Of a stretch of 15,702 nt of DNA, positions 7,865 through 14,603 are shown one piece after another. The DNA is taken from positions 1-15,702 of the forward strand of contig CAZDLX010000076.1 of NCBI GenBank assembly GCA_964506005.1. Direction: 5' to 3'. Each line of letters starts with the position of its first letter. The stretch's first letter is position 1. Under the pieces are notes generated by a model that worked only from the letters and a program-made list of their open reading frames with translations, did not search any database and was not told the DNA's origin. This stretch comes from UBA3940 sp964506005. GTDB lineage: Bacteria > Chloroflexota > Anaerolineae > Aggregatilineales > UBA3940. Both the position numbers and the translations under genes were made by a program.

Positions 7865-9037
7865 ATGGGAAGTTCCGGGCTGAGTCTATACGTACATATC
7901 CCCTTCTGCCGCACGCTTTGCACCTACTGCGCGTTCAATACCTACGCCGGGATGCAGGCGCTCGTCGCGCCGTACGTTGAGGCGCTGTGCCGTGAGATAC
8001 GGCTGGTCGGTGAGGCGGGCGGCGCGGCGGCGCACACGCTGTACTTTGGCGGCGGCACGCCCTCGCTGCTCAGCGCGGAACAGGTAGCGGCGGTGATCGA
8101 GGCGGCGCGGGAGGTGTTCGCACTGCCGGATGGGGCAGAGATCACGCTCGAAGCGAACCCCGGCACGGTTGACCTCGACAAGTTGCGTGCCTACCGGGCG
8201 GGCGGCGTAAACCGGCTGAGCATCGGCGTGCAGAGCGCCGACGCGGACGAGCTGCGCATGTTCGGGCGGCGGCACAGCTTCGAGGAAGCGGAAGAGGCCT
8301 ACCGGCTGGCGCGCGCGGCGGGCTGCGACAACATCAGCCTGGACCTGATCTACGGCGCGCCCCGGCAGACGCTGGCAGGCTGGCGGCGAACGCTCGACGC
8401 GGCCCTGGCCTGGCAACCCGAGCACGTCTCGCTGTATGCATTGAAGCTGGAGCCCGGCACGTCGCTGCACCGGCAGGTCGAGCGGGGACGCCTGCCCGAG
8501 CCCGACGACGACCTCGCCGCCGACATGTACGACCTGGCGCGGGCGCGCCTCGACGCGGCGGGCCTGCGCCAGTACGAGATCTCGAACTGGGCGCGGCCTG
8601 GCTTCGAGAGCGTACACAACCGCCAGTACTGGCTCAACGAGCCTTATCTGGGCTTCGGGGCGGGCGCGCATGGCTACGCGGCGGGGCTGCGCTACTGGAA
8701 CGTCGACCCGGTGGCTGAGTATATCGGGCTCATGCAGCAGGGGGAGCCCCGCGCCTTCCCGCTCTCACCCGCGGTGGCGGACACCGAAACCATCGGCACC
8801 GCGCTGGAGATGTCCGAGACGGTGATCCTCGGGCTGCGGCTCGTGGGGGAGGGGGTGAGCCGCCGGGCGTTCGAGGCCCGCTTCGGGCGCAGCCTCGACG
8901 ATGTGTTCGGCGCGGCGCTCGGCGCGATGGAGCAGGCAGGGCTGGTAATGCAGGGCGGCGACCGCGTGCGGCTCTCGGAGCGCGGCTACCTGCTCAGCAA
9001 CCAGGTGTTCATGCGGCTGCTGCTCGAGGAGGCGTGA
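7865..9037 (+). CDS. hemW: Radical SAM heme chaperone HemW
   Basis: 390-aa member of the coproporphyrinogen III oxidase-like radical SAM family, now known as HemW, which binds heme and delivers it to target proteins rather than oxidising coproporphyrinogen. YVHIPFC opens the protein and the iron-sulfur cluster cysteines are C15, C19 and C22 (CxxxCxxC followed by AF). GGGTPS (63-68) is the SAM-binding glycine motif. Family blocks continue with EANPGT, RLSIGVQS, DLIYGAP and QYEISNWARPG. The protein begins only nine residues before the radical SAM motif, as in HemW and unlike the longer HemN. ATG 7865 has AGGG 8 nt upstream. It is a single-gene unit divergent from the kinase operon, with no heme biosynthesis genes adjacent. 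Confidence 0.95.
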   Translation: MGSSGLSLYVHIPFCRTLCTYCAFNTYAGMQALVAPYVEALCREIRLVGEAGGAAAHTLYFGGGTPSLLSAEQVAAVIEAAREVFALPDGAEITLEANPGTVDLDKLRAYRAGGVNRLSIGVQSADADELRMFGRRHSFEEAEEAYRLARAAGCDNISLDLIYGAPRQTLAGWRRTLDAALAWQPEHVSLYALKLEPGTSLHRQVERGRLPEPDDDLAADMYDLARARLDAAGLRQYEISNWARPGFESVHNRQYWLNEPYLGFGAGAHGYAAGLRYWNVDPVAEYIGLMQQGEPRAFPLSPAVADTETIGTALEMSETVILGLRLVGEGVSRRAFEARFGRSLDDVFGAALGAMEQAGLVMQGGDRVRLSERGYLLSNQVFMRLLLEEA

Positions 9038-9063
9038 CCTCACCCCCGCACGCTTCGCGTGCC

Positions 9064-9092
9064 GCCCCCTCTCCGTACCACGGAGAGGGGGC
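9064..9092. terminator. 13-bp perfect hairpin after hemW
   Basis: GCCCCCTCTCCGT pairs with ACGGAGAGGGGGC around a 3-nt loop (9077-9079), 27 nt after the hemW stop. It is stable enough to stop RNA polymerase or protect a 3' end, but no T-tract follows. It may instead be a unit of the surrounding palindromic repeat. Confidence 0.4.
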
Positions 9093-9153
9093 TGGCGACA
9101 CGACACTATCTGAGAATCGGTTTGTGTCGGCTCCTCGTCGCCCCTCACCCCGA

Positions 9154-9192
9154 GCTTGAGGCGATGGCATCGGCGATGCAATCGCCTCAAGC
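9154..9192. repeat. Long palindrome, 12+5 bp stem
   Basis: GCTTGAGGCGAT (9154-9165) pairs with ATCGCCTCAAGC (9181-9192). After one G/A mismatch the stem continues as GCATC / GATGC around loop GGC (9172-9174). The symmetry over 39 nt is far beyond chance, so this is a real structured element, probably a mobile REP-like unit. Confidence 0.6.
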
Positions 9193-9398
9193 CCACCCTC
9201 ACTCCGGCACGCAAGCGTGCTTGCGGCCCGGACGCTGCGCGTCCTGCCGCCTGGGGCGAGGGGGCCACGCTCGCCGGGGACCCAACTGGCCCCTTCTCCC
9301 CTAGTGGGATGAAGGCGTGCTGCCCGCCGCAGGCGGGACAGCCTTGGATGAGGGGGAAAGCGGGCGAATGGATCGTCAAACAGTGCTCGTTAGATAAT

Positions 9399-9439
9399 GG
9401 TAGGGGCGGGTCTCAGACCCGCAGCCGTTAGGCCCTACC
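9399..9439. repeat. Nested inverted repeat at prenyl synthase 3' end
   Basis: Outer arms GGTAGGG (9399-9405) and CCCTACC (9433-9439) enclose an inner hairpin GCGGGTC-TCA-GACCCGC (9406-9422). The right outer arm contains the prenyl synthase TAG stop (9435-9437). It could act as a 3'-end structure for that gene, or be an inserted repeat that supplied the stop codon. Confidence 0.5.
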
Positions 9440-10457
9440 GGTCGCGGTGCAGCAGCCTCTCGACGAGGCTGTGAAGCGCGTCGGCGGCGTCACCCTGCGG
9501 GGCGGCGGCTTCGAGGTGCTCCAGCGTCTGCGCGGAGTACTGCCGGGCCAGCGACTCGGCGTAGTCACGCGCGCCGGCTCCGTCGAGCAGCCGGATCGCC
9601 TCGGCGACCTCTGCCTCATCGAACGGCGCAGGGTCAGCGTACAGCTCGCGCAGCGGGTCGCTGCGCTCCAGCCCGTACAGCACCGGCAGAGACTTCTTGC
9701 GCTGGCGGATGTCGATGGCCGCTTCCTTGCCCGTTACCGAGGGATCCCCCCAGATGTCGAGGACGTCGTCGAGCGCCTGGAACGCCATGCCGAGGCACGC
9801 GCCGAAGTTCTGGTAGTGCGCCTGTACCGGCTCGTCTACGCTCGCCGCCAGCGCCCCGAGGTGCGCCGAAGCACCGAGCAGGGCGGCGGTCTTGGCCTCG
9901 ATCATGTCGAGGTATTCGGCGACCGGCACGTCGTCGCGCTGCTCGAAGGACATGTCGAGGTGCTGGCCCCGGGTCAGCTCCAGGCAGGTTTCGTCGAGGA
10001 TGGCCGTCATACGGATCTGCGTGTCGCCGTCGAGCCTGCCCCCGGCCAGACGCGGGATCGCGAGGTGGGCGAGTGCAAAGAGCGCGTCCCCGGCGTTGAT
10101 GGCCTGCGCCTCGCCCCAGATCGACCACACGGTGGGCCGGCCGCGGCGCGTCGGGCTGGCGTCCTGCACGTCGTCGTGCAGCAGCGAGAAGTTGTGGATC
10201 AGCTCGACGGCTGCCGCGGGCGGGCGGGCGCGGCCGGCGTCGCCCCCGGCGGCCTCCGCGCACAGCAGGCACAGCACAGGGCGGATTCGCTTGCCGCTGC
10301 TGGCAGGGCGCTCATTCCCGTCGCCATCGACCCAGCCCATGTGGTAGTGCAGCATGCGGTAAAACAGCGGCGGCGAGCCGGTGGGCGGGGCCAGCACCGC
10401 ACGCAGGTCGTCCTCGACGAGGGGCAGGTAGCGGTCAAAGAAGTCGGAGAGAGTCAT
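9435..10457 (-). CDS. Trans-polyprenyl diphosphate synthase (FPP/GGPP-type)
   Basis: 340-aa all-helical prenyltransferase that condenses IPP with allylic diphosphates. GKRIRP (55-60), first aspartate-rich motif D95-D96-x-x-D99 followed by RRGRP, GQHLDMSFE, KT (189-190) and second motif D230-D231-x-x-D234 are all present. Phe90 sits five residues before the first motif with a small Ser at -4, a pattern suggesting a short product (C15-C20, GGPP favoured), but product length is not certain. ATG 10457 is chosen because GAGGA lies just upstream and the preceding fni gene ends 11 nt before. The same frame runs on upstream to 10826 inside fni, but that part is antisense-like filler. Likely supplies membrane lipid, quinone or carotenoid precursors. 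Confidence 0.93.
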   Translation of the reverse strand: MTLSDFFDRYLPLVEDDLRAVLAPPTGSPPLFYRMLHYHMGWVDGDGNERPASSGKRIRPVLCLLCAEAAGGDAGRARPPAAAVELIHNFSLLHDDVQDASPTRRGRPTVWSIWGEAQAINAGDALFALAHLAIPRLAGGRLDGDTQIRMTAILDETCLELTRGQHLDMSFEQRDDVPVAEYLDMIEAKTAALLGASAHLGALAASVDEPVQAHYQNFGACLGMAFQALDDVLDIWGDPSVTGKEAAIDIRQRKKSLPVLYGLERSDPLRELYADPAPFDEAEVAEAIRLLDGAGARDYAESLARQYSAQTLEHLEAAAPQGDAADALHSLVERLLHRDR

Positions 10458-10468
10458 CGAGTCCTCGA

Positions 10469-11521
10469 TTACACTTTGTGCAGTGGCGTCCCGGCGAGCG
10501 CGGTCAGGTCGCGCGCGCCGCTGGCGAGCATGGTGATGCGGAGCTGGGCGATGATGACGCGGATCGCCTCGTCCAGCGCCTCGGGGCCCTCGGCGGCGGC
10601 ACGGAGATAGGGCCCCGCCATGCCGCCGAGCTTCGCGCCCAGCGCGATACACTTCGCGATGTCGATGCCGTCGCGCAGGCCGCCGCTGGCGAACACAGGC
10701 AGGTCGCGGGCCGCCCGCTGCACCATCAGCAGCGACTCGGCGGTCGGGATGCCCCAATCGGCGAAGGCGCGGGCCACGCGGGCGTGGAAGGCCGTCGGCG
10801 CGCGGTGGTACTCGACCTCGCTCCACGAGGTGCCGCCCGCCCCGGCGACGTCAATCGCCGAGATGCCCGCCTCCGCAAGCTGGCGCGCCGCCTGCTCGGA
10901 GATGCCCCAGCCAACCTCCTTAGCAACAACCGGCACCTCCAGCGCGCGGCAGACCGCCTCGATTCGCCCCAGCAGGCCCGCCCAGCGGGTATCGCCCTCG
11001 GGCTGGACGGCCTCCTGCAGCACGTTGAGGTGCAGCACCAGCGCGTCCGCCTCGACCATCTCGACGGCGCGGCGGCATTCGTCCACGCCGTAGCCGTAAT
11101 TCAACTGCACCGCGCCGAGATTGGCAAGCAGCAGGATATCCGGTGCGGCGCTGCGGACCTGAAACGTGGCGGCAAGCTCCGGCTTCTCGAGGGCGGCTCG
11201 CTGCGAGCCGATGCCCATCGCCATGCCGTGGGTCTGCGCCGCCGCGGCCAGCCGCAGGTTGAGCCGGTGCGCCTCCTCGGTTCCGCCCGTCATCGACGAG
11301 ATGAGCAGCGGCACGCGCAGCCGGCGGCCAAACAGCTCCAGCCCCGTGTCGATGTCGGCGAGGTCCAGCTCGGGCAGCGCCTGGTGGACGAAGCGGTAGC
11401 GTTCCAGGCCGCTGGTGAGGCGCGGGAACTGCACGTCCTCTTCGAGATTGATGCGGATGTGATCCGCCTTGCGCTGCTTGATATCGGCGGGCTTCCCGGC
11501 AGCCGGCGTAACTTTCGCCAT
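10469..11521 (-). CDS. fni: Type 2 isopentenyl-diphosphate delta-isomerase
   Basis: 350-aa FMN- and NADPH-dependent enzyme interconverting IPP and DMAPP. Signatures in order: RKADHI (17-22), SSMTGG (75-80), GIGSQRAA, NLGAVQL, LHLNVLQE with Mg-binding Q169/E170, KEVGWGIS starting at K201, AGAGGTSW, and the phosphate-binding block SGGLRDGIDIAKC. The ATG at 11521 has GAGGA about 11 nt upstream, a slightly long spacing. It lies immediately before the prenyl synthase gene (11-nt gap), so the pair makes DMAPP and extends it. A TATAGT box at 11569-11574 on this strand could be its -10, but no convincing -35 was found. The type 1 enzyme (Idi, Nudix fold) is ruled out by these motifs. Confidence 0.96.
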   Translation of the reverse strand: MAKVTPAAGKPADIKQRKADHIRINLEEDVQFPRLTSGLERYRFVHQALPELDLADIDTGLELFGRRLRVPLLISSMTGGTEEAHRLNLRLAAAAQTHGMAMGIGSQRAALEKPELAATFQVRSAAPDILLLANLGAVQLNYGYGVDECRRAVEMVEADALVLHLNVLQEAVQPEGDTRWAGLLGRIEAVCRALEVPVVAKEVGWGISEQAARQLAEAGISAIDVAGAGGTSWSEVEYHRAPTAFHARVARAFADWGIPTAESLLMVQRAARDLPVFASGGLRDGIDIAKCIALGAKLGGMAGPYLRAAAEGPEALDEAIRVIIAQLRITMLASGARDLTALAGTPLHKV

Positions 11522-11661
11522 GACAGTGTGTTTCCTCTGGATGATTGTCGCTTCGACCTTACAGCAAGACTATAACCGCGAGCGTGGCGGCTTGACCAGC
11601 AGCGTGCCGCGCTGTGCTGGAATTCCAACGTCGAGCAGGGTATTCTCGCTATCGGTACTAT

Positions 11662-11689
11662 TTGACGGGCGTACCCCGCGTGATACACT
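11662..11689 (+). promoter_or_regulatory. Sigma70-like promoter of acpP with extended -10
   Basis: TTGACG (11662-11667), a 16-nt spacer, then TACACT (11684-11689) preceded by TGA, giving an extended -10. Predicted start near 11696, about 39 nt before the acpP ATG. It fits a gene expected to be highly expressed. Confidence 0.55.
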
Positions 11690-11734
11690 ACTATTCTGGA
11701 TCTGGTAACTACTACAAACAGCCGGAGGTGACCA

Positions 11735-11974
11735 ATGGCGACTACCGAAGAGCGCGTTCGGAATATTATCGTTGAGCTACTGGGCGTAGAGCCCGACGCC
11801 GTAACGCGCGAGGCGCGTTTTCGCGAGGATCTGGAAGCCGACTCCCTCGACCTGGTCGAGCTGATCATGGAGTTCGAGCAGGAGTTCGGCGGCGAGATCT
11901 CCGACGAAGAGGCGCAGCAGATCGAGACCGTCGGCCAGGCGATTGACTATCTCAACACCCACATGGTGAGCTAG
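11735..11974 (+). CDS. acpP: Acyl carrier protein
   Basis: 79-aa acidic four-helix carrier that holds growing acyl chains on a 4'-phosphopantetheine arm during fatty-acid synthesis in the cytoplasm. The attachment serine is S37 in the classic EADSLDLVELIM motif. Length and the C-terminal IETVGQAIDYLNTH block are typical. A near-perfect Shine-Dalgarno GGAGGT (11724-11729) sits 5 nt before the ATG, the strongest in the window, in keeping with high expression. It has its own promoter and an intrinsic terminator and no fab genes beside it, so it is a single-gene unit. ACPs for secondary metabolism look similar, but nothing here points to a biosynthetic cluster. Confidence 0.96.
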   Translation: MATTEERVRNIIVELLGVEPDAVTREARFREDLEADSLDLVELIMEFEQEFGGEISDEEAQQIETVGQAIDYLNTHMVS

Positions 11975-12008
11975 CAGCCTTCTGATCCCATTAAACTAGC
12001 GACGCGAC

Positions 12009-12040
12009 CGGGTCAGGCGACTGGCCCGTTTTCGCTTTTT
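12009..12040 (+). terminator. Intrinsic terminator of acpP
   Basis: CGGGTCAG (12009-12016) pairs with CTGGCCCG (12021-12028), 8 bp with one G-U wobble and tetraloop GCGA, followed by TTTTCGCTTTTT. It stands 35 nt after the acpP stop. It overlaps the 3' end and stop codon of the convergent membrane-protein gene. On the minus strand no T-run follows the stem. Confidence 0.75.
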
Positions 12041-12702
12041 GCCGCGGCCAGTGTGAGCGTCTTCCCTTCATCTTGGCCCCGCGCAGAGAGCAGCCCCGCA
12101 CCCTGCAGCAGGGCGGCGGCGAGCAGCCCACCCGCGAACAGCACGAACCCCCAGCCCGGCGGGATCGGGGCGGCGTAGCGAGCGGCGAACGGCCCGCGCA
12201 GCGCGGCAAAGGCGCGGATGCCGAGCCCGGCACCGGCCAGCGCCAGCACGATAATCAGCGCGCGGCGCACGGCATCAGGGAGGCGGTCCACCAGCGCGGC
12301 AGCCGCGACGCCGAGCCAGGCCGCCGCCGCGATCACGAAGCGCCGCCCGTAGACGTCAGAGCGCCACAGGTCCAGCACGAACGGGTACGGCGGCAGCAGG
12401 ATCAGCCCCGGCACCAGCGCGACGAGGCGCACCGCCCAGCGCAGCCACGGGCTGCGGATCGCCCCCGCCGCCAGCGCGAGCGCCACAACTGCCAGCGCGA
12501 TAGCCAGCCGCACGGCGTCCGGCATGAAGCCGAGCCTGCCCCAGCGCACCTCCGGCAGCACGCCCGACCAGTATGCCAGCACAAACGCGTTCTGCGTCAG
12601 CCCGGCGGTGGTGTGCGGCACCCACGCCCCCCACAGGCCCACCCAGGCCAGCGCCAGCGCCGCGAGCGCCGCCGCGTCGAGCGTTGACGGCTTAGCCTTC
12701 AC
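12013..12702 (-). CDS. Polytopic membrane protein of unknown function
   Basis: About 229 aa, very rich in Ala, Leu and Val, with roughly six hydrophobic segments, for example AAALAALALAWVGLWGAWV near the N-terminus, LAIALAVVALALAAGAI, LVALVPGLILLPPY, FVIAAAAWLGVAAAALV, ALIIVLALAGAGLGI and a last one near GFVLFAGGLLAAALL. The C-terminal ~25 residues are polar. I recognise no family. The GTG at 12702 is preferred (GGAAGG 8 nt upstream, 11-nt overlap with the AAA+ gene stop). An ATG at 12732 would overlap that gene by 41 nt and has no clear ribosome binding site. Co-transcribed with the AAA+ ATPase, which may hint at a shared role. The reading direction is supported by the regular hydrophobic pattern. 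Confidence 0.72.
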   Translation of the reverse strand: MKAKPSTLDAAALAALALAWVGLWGAWVPHTTAGLTQNAFVLAYWSGVLPEVRWGRLGFMPDAVRLAIALAVVALALAAGAIRSPWLRWAVRLVALVPGLILLPPYPFVLDLWRSDVYGRRFVIAAAAWLGVAAAALVDRLPDAVRRALIIVLALAGAGLGIRAFAALRGPFAARYAAPIPPGWGFVLFAGGLLAAALLQGAGLLSARGQDEGKTLTLAAAKSENGPVA

Positions 12703-13912
12703 CCGGACCGCCTTCCACCTTGCCCATTGCATCCCGGATGCGCTCGTCCTCGGCCTGCTGATCGGCGAGGAACTTCTCGATGAACGCGCTGGCGCGCAGG
12801 CGCAGGGCCAGCGGCGCGACGGCGCGCAGGTCGCCGGGGGTGACCTCCAGCCGGGCGTCGGCGGCGGCGTGGGCCCGCGCCGCCTCGAACAGCGTGAACT
12901 CGGCGCGGTGGGAGTGGTTGCCGAGCGCGTTGACGAGCCGCAGCCCCGCCTGCTGGACCTTCCGCGGCAGCTTCACGCCGGGCAGGCGCTCGCGGGCAGC
13001 GTCGATGTCCTCGCGGGCGTCCAGCGTGTCCTCCTCGAAGGCGCGGATGAAGGCGCGCGGGCTGGCGCGGAAGGCGCGCATCCGCTCGTAGATCAGGCGG
13101 CGGTCGTCGAGGTCGCGCAGGCCGCCGACGATGACCCGCAGGCCGAAGCGGTCGAGGATTTGGGGGCGCAGACGGCCCTCCTCGGGGTTCATCGAGCCGA
13201 TGAGCACGAAGCGGGCGCGGTAGGTGGCGCGGACCGCGCCGCGCCGCACCGTGTACTGGCCCTGCGCGGCGGCGTCGAGGATGGCGTCGGCGATGCTGTC
13301 GTCGAGCAGGTTGACCTCATCCACGTAGAGGATGCCGCGGTCGGCGCGGGAGAGGATGCCGCGGTCGAGCCGGACGCGCCCGTGCTGAAGGGCGGCGCGC
13401 TCGTCGATGCCGCCGATCACGTCCTCCAGCCGCGCGCTGAGCGGCAGCTCCAGCATCGCCGCCGGGGCGGTGCGAGTAATGGACTCCCCGCGTGCCAGCT
13501 TTCCGGCGCAGACCTCGCAGACGCCGTCCGCGCCCTGGGCCTCGTAATCCTCGGGCAGGCAGCCGTAGGGGCAAGTGCTGTGCGGGATGGTCGGGAGCAG
13601 GTCGCTCAGGCCGCGGACGGCGGTCGTCTTGCCGGTGCCGCGCGGCCCGACGAGCAGCACGCCGCCGACGTTGGGGTTGATCAGCGCGAGCAGCAGGGCG
13701 GTGCGCATCTCGTGCTGCCCAACGAGCGCCATGAACGGGAAGGGCAGGTGCTCGGCGAGCCCGAGGTCGCTGGCGGGCTGGTCCAGCACGCGGCGGGCGG
13801 AGTGCGGCTGGAGCAGGCGCATCAGCATGGAGGACGGCGAGCCGTCCGCGGGCGCTGCGGCGGCGGGCTGGCTCTCAGGCGGGTCGGGCTGGGTCGGCTT
13901 CTTAGCTGCCAT
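12692..13912 (-). CDS. ChlI/BchI-type (magnesium chelatase-like) AAA+ ATPase
   Basis: 406 aa from the chosen ATG. A Pro/Ala-rich N-terminal stretch of about 55 residues precedes the AAA+ core. Walker A GPRGTGKT (89-96), Walker B ILYVDEVN with D198/E199, then GSMNPEEGRLRPQILDRFGLR carrying sensor and arginine-finger-type residues, as in the magnesium chelatase I subunit. Four cysteines (114, 118, 132, 135) after Walker A could bind metal. No chelatase D or H subunit or bacteriochlorophyll gene is in the window, so a pigment role is unproven. These ATPases also work with VWA proteins as remodelling chaperones. The upstream ATG at 13951 is rejected because it overlaps a TATAAT box and would add 13 residues without a ribosome binding site. 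It overlaps the membrane-protein gene. Confidence 0.9.
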   Translation of the reverse strand: MAAKKPTQPDPPESQPAAAAPADGSPSSMLMRLLQPHSARRVLDQPASDLGLAEHLPFPFMALVGQHEMRTALLLALINPNVGGVLLVGPRGTGKTTAVRGLSDLLPTIPHSTCPYGCLPEDYEAQGADGVCEVCAGKLARGESITRTAPAAMLELPLSARLEDVIGGIDERAALQHGRVRLDRGILSRADRGILYVDEVNLLDDSIADAILDAAAQGQYTVRRGAVRATYRARFVLIGSMNPEEGRLRPQILDRFGLRVIVGGLRDLDDRRLIYERMRAFRASPRAFIRAFEEDTLDAREDIDAARERLPGVKLPRKVQQAGLRLVNALGNHSHRAEFTLFEAARAHAAADARLEVTPGDLRAVAPLALRLRASAFIEKFLADQQAEDERIRDAMGKVEGGPGEG

Positions 13913-13949
13913 GGGCGGGATGTCCCTGGTTGTGTTCCGGATGCCCACC

Positions 13950-13955
13950 ATTATA
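13950..13955 (-). promoter_or_regulatory. -10 element upstream of the AAA+ gene
   Basis: On the minus strand the sequence reads TATAATG, a perfect -10 hexamer. Transcription would start near 13942, about 30 nt before the ATG at 13912. No good -35 is visible at 16-18 nt. It supports the downstream start codon and an internal promoter after the lipoprotein gene. Confidence 0.4.
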
Positions 13956-13978
13956 CCGGCTGCGGCGCGGCGGGCGAT

Positions 13979-14407
13979 TCAGGGCAGCGCCTCGCAGGCA
14001 ACGCCATCCTCGTCGCGGTCGAAGTGGTGCACGTCGTAGCCGACCTCATCCCAGCAGTAGGCGAAGCAGGCCTGCGCACCCGCCTGGGTGTTGAAGTGCG
14101 GGCAGTCGTAGTTGTTGGCGCTGCAATCGCAGACGGGGGTCGGGGTGGGCGTGTCGGTCGCGGTGGGTGTCGGGGAGGGGCCGGGCGTATCCGTCGGCGT
14201 GGGACTCGGCGTGCGGGTGGGGGTGGCGCTGGGCGTGAGCGTGAGCGTCGGGGTGGCGGTGCGGGTTGGCGTGTGGGTCGGTCGGGGCGTCTGCGTTGGC
14301 GTCGGGGAGGCGGTCGGCGTGGGCTCGGGGATGAGCGTGCCCAGGCAGCCGGCGAGCAGCGCGGCGATGAGGCAGAGCGCGGCGAGGGGGAGGCGGCGCG
14401 GCGTCAT
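13979..14407 (-). CDS. Lipoprotein with Thr/Pro-rich linker and Excalibur domain
   Basis: 142-aa predicted surface lipoprotein. A basic N-terminus and hydrophobic core (LPLAALCLIAALLAGC) end in a lipobox with Cys21, so it should be processed by signal peptidase II and anchored to the membrane. Residues about 28-92 are nearly all Thr, Pro and Ser repeats, an extended stalk. The C-terminal ~50 residues form an Excalibur-type domain: Cys-rich CPHFNTQAGAQACF, then a calcium-loop-like DRDEDGVACE (130-139). Excalibur domains are extracellular and proposed to bind calcium. The ATG at 14407 has AAGGA 7 nt upstream. It is followed after 66 nt by the AAA+ gene on the same strand, which seems to have its own promoter, so the functional link is uncertain. 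Confidence 0.9.
   Translation of the reverse strand: MTPRRLPLAALCLIAALLAGCLGTLIPEPTPTASPTPTQTPRPTHTPTRTATPTLTLTPSATPTRTPSPTPTDTPGPSPTPTATDTPTPTPVCDCSANNYDCPHFNTQAGAQACFAYCWDEVGYDVHHFDRDEDGVACEALP
14132..14326 (-). repeat. Imperfect Thr/Pro codon repeat in lipoprotein gene
   Basis: About 65 codons made almost only of ACN and CCN (plus Ser, Arg, Gly), giving imperfect short repeats of GTGGGCGTC type on the plus strand. Such tracts change length by slippage. The protein stalk they encode tolerates this. Confidence 0.6.
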
Positions 14408-14445
14408 GAGTCGTCCTTGTCGAGGTAGGGTGAGTAACCGTGATT

Positions 14446-14473
14446 ATGATATATCAAGCGGGGCAGGGGGCAA
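14446..14473 (-). promoter_or_regulatory. Candidate promoter of the lipoprotein gene
   Basis: On the minus strand TTGCCC (14468-14473), a 16-nt spacer, then TATCAT (14446-14451). It would place the transcript start near 14439, about 32 nt before the ATG. The -10 matches 5 of 6 positions and the -35 is weak. Confidence 0.35.
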
Positions 14474-14603
14474 GCCGGGGATTGAATCGAGGAGGAACGG
14501 AAGCTGCCGGAGGGCGCGGAAGTCAATTTGTTGCCTACTGTGTCTGGCCACTACTTCAGAACAAGTCTAAGTGCTTAACGAAATTCATCGAAAGGAACTG
14601 GTC

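Larger units (their letters stand above)
9048..9439. repeat. Palindrome cluster filling the hemW-prenyl synthase gap
   Basis: The ~400 nt between two convergent genes holds no credible gene but a chain of hairpins. Perfect or near-perfect stems lie at 9048-9062 (6 bp), 9064-9092 (13 bp), 9154-9192 (12+5 bp), 9210-9225 (7 bp), 9230-9244 (6 bp), 9319-9342 (10 bp with one bulge) and 9399-9439 (7-bp outer arms plus a 7-bp inner stem). CCCTCTCC / GAGAGGGG-type sequence recurs in different pieces. The last arm overlaps the prenyl synthase stop codon. This resembles REP-like dispersed palindromes, a class interpretation I cannot confirm without genome copies. Open frames across it are low-complexity and rejected. 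Confidence 0.65.

Noticed and set aside
9048..9342. CRISPR array in the repeat-rich gap
   Set aside because: The repeats are different palindromes of different lengths with no regular unit or spacer pattern.
9059..9431. Small plus-strand frames in the palindrome cluster
   Set aside because: They translate hairpin repeats, are rich in Pro, Arg and Cys, and lack ribosome sites.
9447..10610. A 387-codon plus-strand frame opposite the prenyl synthase
   Set aside because: Antisense shadow of a gene with all prenyl synthase motifs; Arg/Val/Gly-biased composition, no family features and no ribosome site.
10458..10826. N-terminal extension of the prenyl synthase into fni
   Set aside because: The extra ~120 residues are Arg/Gly/Ala filler translated from another frame of fni. 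The real start at 10457 has a ribosome site and gives normal family length.
10478..11575. A 365-codon plus-strand frame opposite fni
   Set aside because: Mirror of the type 2 isomerase coding sequence; no motif of its own.
12692..13912. Assignment as bchI or chlI of a photosynthesis cluster
   Set aside because: No other pigment genes or D/H subunits are visible, so a specific symbol would overclaim.
12524..14428. A 634-codon open frame on the plus strand opposite the AAA+ and lipoprotein genes
   Set aside because: It is antisense to genes with clear Walker, sensor, lipobox and Excalibur motifs. Its translation is Gly/Arg/Val/Ala low-complexity without any domain. High GC leaves such frames open by chance.
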